A stretch of 64,000 bases of DNA from contig JAIWNE010000026.1 in the NCBI GenBank assembly GCA_025331445.1, positions 248,001 through 312,000 on the forward strand. The letters run 5' to 3'. A program made the translations under genes and the position numbers. This stretch comes from Blakeslea trispora. Lineage: Eukaryota > Mucoromycota > Mucoromycetes > Mucorales > Choanephoraceae. Positions 1 through 12,100 of the stretch are shown here, piece after piece. Position 1 is the stretch's first letter. Each line of letters starts with the position of its first letter. Below the pieces are notes generated by a model. It did no database searches. It was not told the DNA's origin and saw only the letters and a program-made list of their open reading frames with translations.

Positions 1-3000
1 GAACTTCCTTTGCTACATTCTTCTAATGAATGATTCAAGTGCCAATGTAAATCAAACAAGTTTGAGCTTGTCCAATAAAGAGTAGTAGCTACATGGAACA
101 ATGCCATTGAGGAATAAAGCTATAAAAGAAGAAGAAGAAAGGGAGAATCAATATTAAAAAAACAAATAAACAAAAAAAAATACACACAAACCTGATCTCC
201 ACCTGCAATAGCATATTTGTAAGCACGTTGATATTGATATATATATTCACGCACATGAACACCAGTCCATTGAGCTAATAAGGAATGATAGACAATAATG
301 GCTCTTGCAATTTCCGAGTTACCAGCATATTTCTCACAAAGAGCCACTCCGAATTTGCCCAATTCAGCTGCAAACTTAAACTCGGATACACGGGTCGCTG
401 TGCATCCTGCCCAAATGAACCCACCTCCACTGGCAGGTGTGTACCCGTACTCGAGAGACAACTCACATAGTTTGAGAGCAAAGAAATCAACAAGGATAGG
501 ATTGACCCAATAGGCACCAGTGCAAGCCTCATTCAGCAGTGTCATGACTGCAATCTGTTTGCTGCTCTGACAAAGACCAGACTCCATCAACACACTAAAT
601 CCAGAATGAATAATCTTTTGCTTGATCTGCCAATAATAAGTCAACACTTCTTGTTCTGTGATATTGGTGTCCACCACAATTCCTAGTTCCTCTAGTCCTT
701 CCAAGATGTTGTGAATACCCTTTCGATATTGCGATTGTTGAAAGCAAATGCGTGCTTGTATTCGCCAAGCTTGAGATCGCTCATAGGGCTTATCTTTTGT
801 ACGTTGCATAATCTGGTGTACCATGTCATCTCTCATCTCATCCTGCATGATAAACGTAGTGGCCGTAACCAGTTTATTGCCATCCGCTACCACCGAAGTC
901 GTTCGATCCACAACTTTGCGATTGTCTATGATCTGTCCTTCCTTTTGAGTGGCTGTGGTTGTCGTGATATGACTACTAGAAACTCCTGTGATCGTATGAA
1001 AGTCTTTGTTATTCAACAGCTTGAGCTCTAAGATCTTCATGTAAAGATTAAGTGTTTCTACAAAGGAAGAGTCAGCGTCATCCTGCCATCTTTTGTCAAC
1101 GTCCTGGTCAAGTAACGATAATGCACACTCGTAGTACCCTGCAGACATCTGAAGGGCACCCGAAAGTGTAGCTTCATTGCCTGCACGAATCAACACCTCT
1201 CTATAAGGTTTGCGTTTGTTCATCATGGCGATCAGTCGTGCACTCTTTAAGAAATGATCGGCCATCATAAACACATTGTCATCTTCTCCTCCTCCTTCCT
1301 CTTCTTCCAACATCAACATTTGTCCTATCTTCAAGTGCATCGTCTCGCGCTGAGTTGAACTTACAATCAACATGGAGGCTGCTTGATAGTATCGATCGTG
1401 AATAAAGCAGAATTCATTACCAGACTTGTATTGAATGACACCCTCATTCAATGCAATCTGAAGACCCAACATAGCCTGGTCTTCTTGCAGCTCATTTATC
1501 ATGGATATATCATCCTCTTCATCTGATAATCGGAGACTGCTTGTGGATTTATCATCGTCTGAGGCTAACATGAGCCATTTGATTCTTCTGAAATTGAATA
1601 CGTGACCCAACAAACTGGCCCACATTAAGAAACATTGTGCACCAGTATCTAAAGAGTGTAGATGAGAGACCAGGTTTCGAACATCAAATGTATGTTGATC
1701 TGGATGAGCAGATTGTTGTTTCATTGGATCAATTGCTGAATGAAATGTATCATGACTTGATCTATTGTTGATGCGAGGTGGGGAATGATGATGTTGCTGT
1801 TGTTGAACGTCAAAAAAGCCCTTGATATTATCCAGCCTAAACTTCCAATGTTTTTCATTCCAATCAAACCAAATATCGTCTTTTCGCTTCATGTGTTTTA
1901 GAAACTGCTTGGCATAAAATGGATTACCTCTTGTCCAGTTGTAGATGATAGAGACAAGCGGCATGATAGTATCTATGCGCTCTTTTGCTACTATTGCCTC
2001 TCTTTGTTGGTCCAAGATGTTGGTATTGATGTTGTAGAATGTGTTCAGCACAAGATCTCTTACATCGTCAATACTAAGAGGATAGAGTTGTATGTTTGTG
2101 ACAGGATTGCTGCATTTCTCGAGGATATCAACCACTCTCTTTGGTGTTTCGCTTCCATCACGGAAAGTGAGAATCACAAGTGCTGTTGCTCTAGATGATA
2201 TAAAAGCATTGATTAACCGAATAGATGACTCGTCTATCAATCAAATGATTTTAGGCTTTTAATTTGTAACATAAGAAGAAAAGAAAGAGTTCTTTACCTG
2301 CTTCTTGGAGATCATCTAAACACTTTTTAAGAAAAAAAAAATGATAGGTTAAAAAAATCGATACATTTTTACCTTTCTTTTCACACACACTCTTTTTTTT
2401 TTTTTTTTACCAACGTTAATAATTTTTTTTTGGCAATGACTCGAACAATATTCAAGTAAACCTATCAAAAGAATGACTTAGCAGATGTATTCAACTAAAC
2501 ATATACAAAAGCCTGTATTTACAGAATGAAACCGAGTCTCTGTATTTAGAATATTAGAGAGTGCGTCCTCATTCAGGTTGGTGTTGACATCATTGTCTTG
2601 GTTATCGGACAAAATAGGCTTCAATTCAGGTACCATATTCACCATCAGGCGAACATTACTAAATTGAGGGCCCAATGTCTTCTTCAGATCCTTGTAGAAT
2701 TCGCGGACAACATGCTCTGATTCAGTCAGCAACTGTCTCAAGATGGAAGAAAGGCATTTCAATAACCCATTGTAGGGTCTTTTTTGATTTTTATCAAATT
2801 TGGCACATGCTGTGTAACCAAATTGACGAGCTTGTACATTCAGACTGGAAACCAAAGTAGATTTACCGATACCACCTGGCCCTTTCAGCACAATGACTTC
2901 ACATACTGTATGGTCAAGTGAGGTAGATGAATTGGCGCGCAAGTTGTCTGCTTCTTTCAATGCACTGTTATCTTCTTCTTTTGGGTTGGTTTGGGTCACA

Positions 3001-4555
3001 GCCTGAGCTTTTTTCTTTGCCTGTTGGTGGAAATGAAATGTGTTCTCGACAATGGATCGAATCAATTCGGCTTCTTTATCTCGACCATACATGGCATCTG
3101 ATACTTTGAAAACCGGGTTGATGTCATTCAAGCCTAATGGGAAATAAACAAGTGCCTAAATTTCAAGTTTTTTTTTTTGGGAGTTTCCAAAAACAAGAGA
3201 AATTGTTTGATGGTTACATAATGCAAAAGATTAAAAACATTTGACATCTACTTCATCTGATTCGGCTGTATTTAATCTTCTTTGACATTCGTACAAGTCT
3301 TCTCTTAACCCGTATGCACTATCATAACGTTCATCTACAGCCTACAAATAATCCAGTGCATTAGAAACATACTCATATATAACAATAAATAAATAAAAAA
3401 AAAGAGGTAGCGAAATCTACTTTTCTAGTCAATTTGTCAATGATCAAACTGATGACTGGGGGTATGTCCTTTCGAATTGTATGAACAAGCGGAACATTTT
3501 TCGATAAAATGGAATGAATCACATGCATTGCAGTGCCTTGAAATGGTGGTGTGTCAGTGAGTACAATAAAGAACATGATTCCAAGTGAATAAAGGTCTGC
3601 TCTATGATCTAATGCATTGGATGTTCGACCTGTCTGTTCGGGACTGACATAGACTAGAGAAGATTTGAATTCTTTGGGTGAATAGAATCGACTTGGATTA
3701 CTGGTGTTCAGATCAAAATTCCTCTCTAGATCCTCATTGTGATTGTTGTGTGACATGTAAGATCGCCATTTGGATGTCGTCAACAATAGCTCCTCATACG
3801 AGTTTAAACCGCCTCCAAAATTCCATATCTTGGATGTCAATTCATGATTGGTATGTCGAAGCAGGAAAGCAGATGGTCTTAGCTCGCCATGAACCACACC
3901 ATTTTCATGGAGAAATTGAAGTGTAGAACAGCACTCGATAGCAAAACGAAGGAACAGCTCGAATGTGATGTCGTTACAATCGGCCTCTGGCTTACGATCT
4001 TGCCACAAATGAGTCATGGCAGTCAATTGAGCTAGGTTGTAAAGAGAAAAATAATTAGGCGCCAGATCTTGCTCAAAATAGATATAGTCATTAGGCTCTA
4101 TATCGGTGTATAAGAGCGCAGCAAGACCATCTTGTACAAGCGAGACATATTCAATTGCATTTGGCACGTATTTTTCACCACTTGTTATTGAATAAAGACG
4201 TTTGGTGACATAGTATTCTCTTTCTAATCGAACTGAATGTGGTGACAATTTTGCCAAAATAACCTTATTATCCTTGTTTCTATAACACAAATAAGCTTTA
4301 TTTTTTTTTTGTTTTGGTGACTTTTTCATGTCTATACCTCTTGCCTATACTGACAGCAATCAATCCCCCTGCTCCTGCAAGCTCAATAGCTTTACCAAAA
4401 GTATAGTTCGGGATATTGATTTCAAAATTAGTATAGTCTATATAATAATTGCCTTGGGGCAATGCTCTAGATAACGGTCTATCCAAAATGGATTTTTTAG
4501 GTCTTTTGTCTTTTGTACTAGACTCTTGATTAAATATATGGTATGGAAAGGACAT
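1..4555 (-). CDS. hybrid histidine kinase with kinase-like and AAA-type domains (C-terminus outside window)
   Basis: Likely a fungal stress-sensing hybrid histidine kinase of the Chk1/Mak type. Read exons are 4555-4338, 4279-3421, 3341-3252, 3155-2523, 2461-2411, 2322-2298 (25 nt), 2233-192 and 119-<1; all join in phase at GT-AG sites. The N-terminal part is a protein-kinase fold with VVHGELRP where HRDLKP is expected and WNFGG where DFG is expected, so it looks catalytically dead; family members usually show the same. A P-loop ATPase follows: Walker A LKGPGGIGKSTLV, and Walker B CLDDLQEADES, which is assembled across three exons. A long helical segment after it fits a signal-integration region. 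The GAF, HisKA, HATPase and receiver domains expected from the family would lie left of base 1 and are not seen. The ATG at 4555 starts the first exon I can support; it lies 150 bp past the stop of the upstream gene, in the same direction. Confidence 0.85.
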
Positions 4556-4705
4556 ACAAAAGAAATAATAGAAAAGAAAAAAGAGAGACAAAAGAGAGAG
4601 AGAGAGAATAAAATAGAAAGAAAAATAAACAGTACAAATATTTTTTTTTGAAAAAAAAAAGGGGGGACGAATACAATTGACCCAGACCTTTTTGGATGGT
4701 AGCAC

Positions 4706-5705
4706 TTAAAGTACAATCTCTGCACCGGTTACTATTGGTGCAGTTTGTGCCGGCATAATATTTGTCATCATGGGCAATATTAGGCCCTGACTAGCAATAC
4801 CTTGGTTATACATCAACAGCTTTAATTTGATCCGAAGCTTGACACTATACGATGCAATGCTGATGGCCCAATAAGTCTAATGATTGAAAAAAAAAAAAGT
4901 TAAAAAAAAAAGGAGTTTTTTTTCTTGCTTCCTATTTCATGTCATCTTACATAGAAAAGAATCATCAAAATAGTTGACAATACCGTGAACTTAAGCTCAC
5001 TTTCCCATGTACGCTGACAATTATAGACATCATTCGGATTTTGCAGGCGATCGCTGCTGAGTAGCGAATCCAGTCGATCGGTTGCTGAATCAATACACCA
5101 CTCTATATATTGATCGCGTCGTACAATGAATAAAATGGTATTGATGAATGTATCAATAAGAACGATGGCTACACTAAATTGAATAATGACAGCGGATGTT
5201 CGAATACCGTTTGTTGATTTCTAAAATGGATATTTTCTTTAGAGAGAAATAGGAGGAACGATTATTTTTAGATTAGAGACTTACCAAATAAATTGGGATA
5301 AGTGTACCAAAACAAATACCAAAAAACACAAGGTTGATAGTTCCAAATATGTACAAAACGGTATGGGGATTAATGAATGAGAAGAAAGCTTTTCAAAGAA
5401 AAAGAAAAAGCGAGAGACATTAAAATCGCGTATTTTTCTCATAATCATTCTTGTCTGACTTTACGACTTTTTGCTTGAAATGATAAAATAGAGAAATAGA
5501 GTGAAAGGCCCTAATTGAAAAAAGAAAAAAAAAATTGTAAATCCAAATGTCCAAAAAAGACATAGAGGATCATTTAAGCACATACCATCCAAATTAAACA
5601 AGCTAATGCAGCACCTGTTCTTAGATGAATGCAGCCACAGAATTTATGAATATAGGGATTTCTTGAGTGAATAATCTGTTCTTTGGGCACATAGGTTCGT
5701 ATCAT
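4706..5705 (-). CDS. four-transmembrane protein, function unknown
   Basis: Five exons (5705-5586, 5510-5465, 5388-5285, 5220-4951, 4876-4706) join in phase to 236 residues. An in-frame stop lies just upstream of the ATG. Four hydrophobic stretches are visible: ALACLIWMGLSLYFSILSF, YIFGTINLVFFGICFGTLIP, FSVAIVLIDTFINTILFIV and TVLSTILMILFY running into TYWAISIASYS. A polar loop of about 50 residues with two cysteines (EWCID, YNCQR) lies between helices 3 and 4. The C-terminus is short. I do not recognise a named family; the layout resembles small fungal membrane proteins of the MARVEL or tetraspan kind, but nothing proves that. It sits head-to-tail before the histidine kinase, 150 bp away. The intron phases and hydrophobic continuity across every junction make the gene model good, and the function open. 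Confidence 0.75.
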
Positions 5706-6355
5706 TCTACTCTATGCTGAACAACTGGCCAAGAAAAAAGAGAGAGAGAGAGAGAAAAAAAAAAGAGTATGTGTGTGAAAAGGAACAGAGAAAGATAAGC
5801 TCTATACTTTTTTGTTTTGTCAAATTGTAAACATATTGCCAATTTTGCTTTGTCACATGATCGAGGACACAAGCTATTCTTGTTCGGTATAGATAACATC
5901 TTGACAGGGCGCGTATAAAACAAAGGCAACTGCTTGTGCTAGAACTCGTTTCATACTTAGCGTTTGATAAAAGCGCGTTTGCTTTTTAAAACGAAGGATG
6001 ATTAATCTCTTACTCTATTGCAAAACACAAGACAAATTTCAGAAATGAGCCTTTTTACATATAACACTCCCTTTTTTTTCTCCTTTCAATCTGTATCATC
6101 TGTATAAATCCTCATTGAATTTGTATTGCTTTAGCTGGTCATTCGACCGTAATAAAACTAAACTTGACGCTGGTACGAAAAATAACTGAATTATAAATAT
6201 ACCCTCGAATGATATGCATGAATTGTTAGGTAGTACTAAATTGAAAACTCCTAGGGAGGGCGCATACTCAAAACACACGTTCTGGTCTCCGATTTATAAA
6301 AAATGGGAAAAAAGGCATTTTTTTCTTTCTTTTATTTGCTCACTGTTTATTTCTA
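5706..6355. other. divergent intergenic region
   Basis: 650 bp between two divergently transcribed genes, so probably a shared promoter. It has A/T runs and GA-rich tracts close to the membrane-protein gene, and two GCGCGT-containing words near 5910 and 5972. No coding signal seen. Confidence 0.4.
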
Positions 6356-7179
6356 ATGTTATCGCGTACAGCACCTATTGTTTTCGACACAACAACTCTC
6401 TCCTTGTTTAGTAGGAGATTACTCAACTACCCAAAGTTTAAGCTGAACTATAAACCTGACGTCAAAGAAGCAGCCGTTCTTGTCCCTCTTTGCATAGATA
6501 AAGGCAAACCCAGTGTTTTATTTACTGTTAGAAACATGAATATGCGAACTCATAGAGGTGAAATAAGGTGAAATAAAAGAAAGCAACTTGTTATTTTGTA
6601 TATTCTTATTTTTTGTACTCTTTTAGTTTTCCCGGTGGAAAGACGGGTAATCTTTTGCTTGTTTTAGATCACAAGTTATATGAGAACTCATCTTTTTTCT
6701 TTTGCAAATAGATGATACCGACCCTTCAACTGAATATACAGCACTAAGAGAGACAGAAGAAGAGATTGGCATTAGACCCAAATCAATCGATATTCTCGGT
6801 CGATATTCAGCCTTACCCAACAAGACAGGCTCTTTACGTGTTCATCCTTATGTAGGATTTATTAAAGATCAAGTAGATTTAGACAAGTTTAATCCAGATG
6901 AAGTTTCCAATGTGTTTACATTGCCTATCGAGTATCTGATTCGACCTGATATTCGAGAAATTAGACAGTTTCGAGATAGTAAACAGAAATACACAGTCTA
7001 TAAAGTACCAGAAGAAATTGAAGGTGAAAAAGAGATTTGGGGACTCACAAGCTATATTTTAGATGGTAACAAATCAATCAAAAAAAAAACAGATAGATTT
7101 CCGTATATTCATGTTTTCTTTTTCCTTTTCTTAAAAATAAGGTGTATTTCGAAAGATGATACCCGAGCATTATTCTTAA
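6356..7179 (+). CDS. Nudix hydrolase, CoA-diphosphatase-like (NUDT7/NUDT8/PCD1 type)
   Basis: Predicted to hydrolyse CoA or acyl-CoA derivatives to phosphopantetheines and 3',5'-ADP. Exons 6356-6567, 6627-6646 (20 nt), 6712-7065 and 7142-7179 join in phase to 207 residues. The motif upstream of the Nudix box typical of this subgroup is present as RTHRGEISFPGGK, followed by the Nudix box G-(x5)-E-(x7)-REtxEEiG, read as KTDDTDPSTEYTALRETEEE and then IG. The 20-nt second exon supplies most of SFPGGKT, so skipping it would destroy the active-site region. The last exon restores a short tail ending PEHYS. The N-terminus (MLSRTAPIVF, then SRRLLNYPKF) is basic and could be a mitochondrial presequence, as in NUDT8; no clear peroxisomal targeting tail is seen. 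The gene converges on clathrin light chain with 85 bp between stops. Confidence 0.85.
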
Positions 7180-7264
7180 ATAGAGAAAAAGAAATGATAG
7201 CTTATCGTCTTTTGTTGTTGTTGTTGTTGTTATTATTATTTATTTAAGAAAAAGGATATGGGCT

Positions 7265-8178
7265 TTAAGCTTCAACAATGTTACCAGGTGCTTTTGAGTC
7301 TCTCTTGAGATCCAACATCAAATCCTTCATTCTGGACACATCTTGAGTGTGATAACCTGTCTTTGCATTTGTGACATCAACCTCCTTTACAACGCGTTCC
7401 CAAATGTTTCCTGAAGAAGCAACTTGTTCATTGCTCTTTTGGTGAGTTTCTTCACGCTCTCTAAACAAGCAAAAAAAAAAAAAATAAGCGCATGCACCTC
7501 CCTTCTTTTTCCCCTCCCCTTCTTGCCTGTTTTCTTCAATAGCCTTTTGCTTTTTATCGTTATAATCTTCATAAAACTTGTCGATTTCTTCACGTGCATT
7601 CTTAATCTTTTCTTCCTTCTTGGCTTCTGCTTCAGCATCACGTTGAGCAATGATTTCAGCTTGTTTTTCGCGCCATTGACTTTTTTTTAAAAAAAGAAAA
7701 AGAAAACATAAGCATCACCTTTCTCTTTCTTTAAACAGAGAACATTATATTTACCGAACTGTCTCTGGTTCTTCTTCAGGTAAAAGTGCCTTATGGAAAG
7801 CCTATAAGAAGATGATTCAATAAAATTCCCTTTATCGTTTTTTTTTTATTAGTTCTTTACCTGAGAACTTTCTAGTTCTTCGGCCTTGGGATAATTGGTT
7901 TCAAAAGCAGAAAACTGGTTGTTTTCTTCAGGTTGTGTAGGAAAACCAATATCAGTTGTTTGATGACTGATGTGGGGAGACTCGTTAAAGATGGCAGGTG
8001 AAGTAGGCAAAGAGGCAGCACTGGCAAGGTTGACGGGTGAAGTCAAGTTATGGCTTGAGATGAGGTCGTTGTCATTGTTGAAGAAATCAGCATCTTCACC
8101 CAAGGCAGCTCTTTCACGTGCAAGGAAGTCAGCAGTAGGGTCTTCTGAAGGTGTATTAAAGTCGCCAAAGTCAGACAT
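7265..8178 (-). CDS. CLC1: clathrin light chain
   Basis: Regulatory subunit that binds the clathrin heavy chain on coated vesicles. Exons 8178-7861, 7801-7755, 7679-7527 and 7460-7265 give 237 residues, the usual size. The protein has a disordered acidic N-terminus (MSDFGDFNTPSEDPTADFLA), then a charged helical heavy-chain-binding segment (QWREKQAEIIAQRDAEAEAK onward), then the conserved tail with GNIWERVVKEVDV and DVSRMKDLMLDLKR. The third intron (7526-7461) is odd. The only donor that keeps the frame is GC, in AACAG|GCAAGA, paired with a normal TTTAG acceptor. The nearby GT gives the wrong phase. GC-AG introns are a known minor class whose donors favour AG|GCAAG, which fits here. The light-chain identity is clear from order and motifs; only the intron is inferred. 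Confidence 0.92.
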
Positions 8179-8509
8179 GGTGTAATGAGAGATGGTTTAA
8201 AATTTAAAAAAAAAAAGGGAAAAAAAAGGCCTATTGGAACATTTCATAATTCAAATAATTGAGTGTCAGTGATGGACTTTTTTTTTTTTAAAGAGCTATT
8301 CTGTAAACTTGAACTGAGTTCCAAAGTGTACAATAAGCATTTGATTCTTTGTTTTGTTTAAGGGTATTTTCTGTTCAGTCAGAATCAGATGCAACCACTC
8401 AATAGCACCATTCTCTCAGATAAGTTACTCAAGGGCTTATTGGATGATGCGAGTGATAGAATCACACAGAGCGAGTAACAAGTTACAAATGACTATAACA
8501 TCGAAAGCA

Positions 8510-8517
8510 TATAAATA
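8510..8517 (+). promoter_or_regulatory. TATA-like box before a stop-interrupted frame
   Basis: TATAAATA about 105 bp before the ATG at 8622, followed by a C/T-rich leader. This looks like a normal fungal core promoter left in front of a disabled gene. Context only. Confidence 0.35.
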
Positions 8518-8621
8518 GTCGTTCTAATGATAGCCTATATACAAAACAAAGCAACCACACATATTATCAGAGTATTCTTTTCCCATATCTATCTCTTTCT
8601 GTAAGCCGTTACAATCAAAAG

Positions 8622-8942
8622 ATGGCACCTGTCAACTCGATTTAGCAATATCGTTTATCTAAGGGTGGAATTTCCCAAGACTTGACGCATCCTCAGATGG
8701 AGTGGCTACTGTATTCTATCAAGGCATTGTAGACATACCAACAAAAACTACTGCTTGATAAGCAAAAGCATTCTTTTCTGGATTTCATCAAGCAACTTAT
8801 CAAGGTGCTGGATGATGCAAATATGGTAGAGCACACACATAATATGATCCTGGACAACTTGAAAACGAGACACGAAAAATCGCTCCTATCGATACAGTCA
8901 ACAATGGTGATAAAAAGAAAAGAGCTTAACTATGACCTGTGA
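8622..8942 (+). pseudogene. 107-codon reading frame interrupted by two TAG codons
   Basis: From ATG 8622 one frame runs to TGA 8940-8942 and is broken only by two TAG codons (8643-8645 and 8730-8732). Both could come from a CAG glutamine codon by one C-to-T change. The encoded peptide is helical and polar, with segments such as HPQMEWLLYSIKAL, then DFIKQLIKVLDDANM, then ILDNLKTRHEKSLL, so it looks like once-real coding sequence. I recognise no family. A TATA-like box lies upstream. Alternatives are a very recent pseudogene, a readthrough gene, or chance; chance seems less likely given the amphipathic pattern on both sides of each stop. Confidence 0.4.
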
Positions 8943-9153
8943 CAACACACTTTATCTAAACCAATGTATCTATAAGTACTGCTTTAAATACATATACACT
9001 ACAGTAATCGCTCTATTTAGGGGTAGACTTTTCAACACTGTTTGATCTAAGCTCTAAAATTGATTTTGTATGAATATGTTTAATATGAAAATAACAATAA
9101 CGTATAATGATAATGAGGAAAATGCTTATGAATACTATATGACTTCTTTACTC

Positions 9154-12100
9154 TTAATCTAATAGGGTTTTTTGTTTTAACTTGGGCTCAGATTTAACTT
9201 TAGGCTTAAGCACTCTCTTTCGCTTGTTACCACTGGCAAGAGGTTTGGCCTGCTGAGCAAGTTCTTCATCTTCCTTTAGAATGTTGTCCCATTCTTCCAA
9301 GAATTCTTCTAAATCACGACGCCAGAATGTCTTTGGGGGTGTACCTTGAATTTCTTTCAATTGTTCGTATTTCTTGTCCTTTTGACTGATTAGCTCGGCT
9401 ACCTTTTGAGCAGTGAAACCACGCACGTTGATCGAGAACAGATATTCATAGCCAGTACCATCTCCTTCTTCTTGCTTCTCTTCGTCTTCTACAATCAACA
9501 CATTCTTCTTGCGAGGATAGAGCTTCTTTAAACCATGCTTTTGCATATCAGCGATCACATCTTCTTCCTTTCGGTTGATATAGATCAGTTTCTTGTCAAT
9601 CACAAGCTTGATAAACTTGGCCTTGTTATCGAGACGTTCAAATTCATCTTCAAGTACACTGATCAAATAAGCCTAACAACAATAGATTAGAATGAAATAC
9701 TATATATAAAAACGTTTCGACTCTTTTTTTTTTCTTTACCTTTCTCTTTATGTAATATTCCAATCTCAAGTCATAGAATTCCTTCAAGATCTCTTCAGGT
9801 GAACTGTATTTCTTGATCTTGCCATGTTGATCAAAACAGACAATATTGGTTGTGTTGAGTGAATTGGTGATCTTGAAAGCCTTTAACAAGCCACTATCCT
9901 CAGCCTTTTTCAAGTTGGCATCATCCACTTCAATCGTGAATTCGACAGACATATCTGTTGAATTGTTACGGTAATCAAGGATGGCAATGTCAGGTTTCTT
10001 GTCCTTGGGATCGCGCATGATATCCAAATTGTCCTTGAAGGATTCAGTCCAGAGACGAACAGGTAATTCAGTTACCTTGATATGACCTTCTTCAGTGATT
10101 TCAGCCATACCGTTGCAGGTAAACTTCCCGGGACCTGCAGGCAAGATTTGACCCTTGAAGCCTCTAAACCAAGGTTGCATAGGCACAATAGCTTCATCGT
10201 TCATCAATCGGAAGAGATTTTCGGCAAGATCACGAGGGTTGTAGTTGGGAATGGTTGTACTCCAGCCGGTACCAATACCATCTGCACCATTCACAAGTAC
10301 CATAGGCAAGATGGGGAGGTACCATTTGGGTTCAATTGGCTTACTTTCTTCAATCAAATAATCCAAGAGCTCATCATCGTCTGGATGGAACAGTTTACGT
10401 GAGACCTTGCTAAGACGAGTAAACAGGTAACGAGGACTGGCAGCCGATTTACCACCTTCATGACGCGTACCGAATTGACCTGAGGGAACCAACAAGTTGA
10501 TGTTATTGCTGCCAACAAAGTCTTGAGCCATATTGATCACAGTACCAGCCACACTGGCTTCACCATGATGGTATTGAGTGAGACCAGCGACATAGTTAGC
10601 CAACTGGGCAACCTTGATTTCTGTGTTCTTTCCACGCTTGATTGAACCAAAAAAGACCTTACGTTGACCGGGCTTAAAACCATCGACAACTGAGGGGATT
10701 GAACGAATGTTATCGGCCATACTGAAAAGCATCAATTCACGGTTGACAAAGTCAGTAATCTTGATCTTGTTGACATTATGGTCAATGTAGATCCCGGGTT
10801 CGTAAGTAGCAAGCCAGTTCTTACGGTCCAACGCTCTCTTCTTGTTGAAGGCCATGTCTACCAGCTCACGTTCTGCTGTGGAGGCTACCTCGAATTCCTT
10901 TTTGTGAATATCTAGAGCACTAAAGTAGCGACGGGCATCTGCTTTATCTGAGGTACCCAGACCCTTAAAGTACTTGGGCTCCCACTCCTTGGTACGGTTA
11001 TGTTGTTCAGCCCATTGCTCATATTCGGGGATGGTATAGAAACTGATCTCTTGCTTTGAACGCTTGTGCTTACAACGAATAATAGGTGTGATGAATTCCA
11101 AAAGGAAACCAGGGATATCCAAGAGAGAGGGGAACATACTGTCAATAAAGTTGATCAAGAGACCCTTGATGTGAGAACCATCATGATCTTGATCGGTCAT
11201 CAACATGAGACGACCATAACGCAACTCATCTACACTGGTGTACTGTTTGCCATGCTTGAGACCCAGGATGGCCTTGATGTTGGTGATTTCGGCATTGTTC
11301 ATGATTTGCGTATTGGTAGCATCACGTACGTTCAGAACCTTACCACGCAAGGGGAAGACACCGAACTTATCACGACCGACCACTGAGAGACCACTGAGGA
11401 CAAGTGCCTTGGCAGAGTCACCTTCTGTCAAGATCAAGGTACAGTCCTTGTTATGAGGACGAACACCAGCCAAGTTGGCATCTTCCAATTTGGGAATCTT
11501 GAGGTTACGAGCCATTTTACCGCCATCAGCCTTTGTCATTTGCATATCTTCCTTAAACTTGACCCATTTGACAATGTTGTCAACAATACCCGATTTCATA
11601 ATGTCCTTCAAGAACTTTTCACTGAGCTTGTAAGAGGAGCCAAAGTTACTGGGACGCAAAGTCATGTTTTCCTTTGTTTGTGAATCAAAAGAAGGGTTTT
11701 CGATAAGACAGTTAATGAAGAGACACATATGATTCTTGATCTGGAATGGCTTGATGTTCTTGTTGTTTGTCTTCTTTTGAATGTCAGGCAAGATGGCCTT
11801 GACAATTTGGTCAGCCACATGATTGACATGCGTACCACCTTTAGCAGTACAGATACTGTTGACAAAACTGATCTATTTCAAAAAAAAAAAGAAAGAAATG
11901 TATATGAGCATACATTTGTGTGTGTGTGCGTGTGTGTGTAAATTATCTTACTTGATTGAATTGACCATCACTGACAGCAAAGTTTACTTGCCAACGGGGG
12001 TTATCACTGCTACCAAGAATAATAGGTTTCTTGCCCTCAGCGTTACGAATTTCCATGGATTTAGTATAAAGATCACAGTATTTGTTGAAACCCTTGATGG

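Noticed and set aside
4298..4725. Longer upstream starts for the histidine kinase giving a Phe-rich hydrophobic leader
   Set aside because: The extra part is a translated poly-pyrimidine leader. The ATG at 4555 gives a normal N-terminus that splices in phase.
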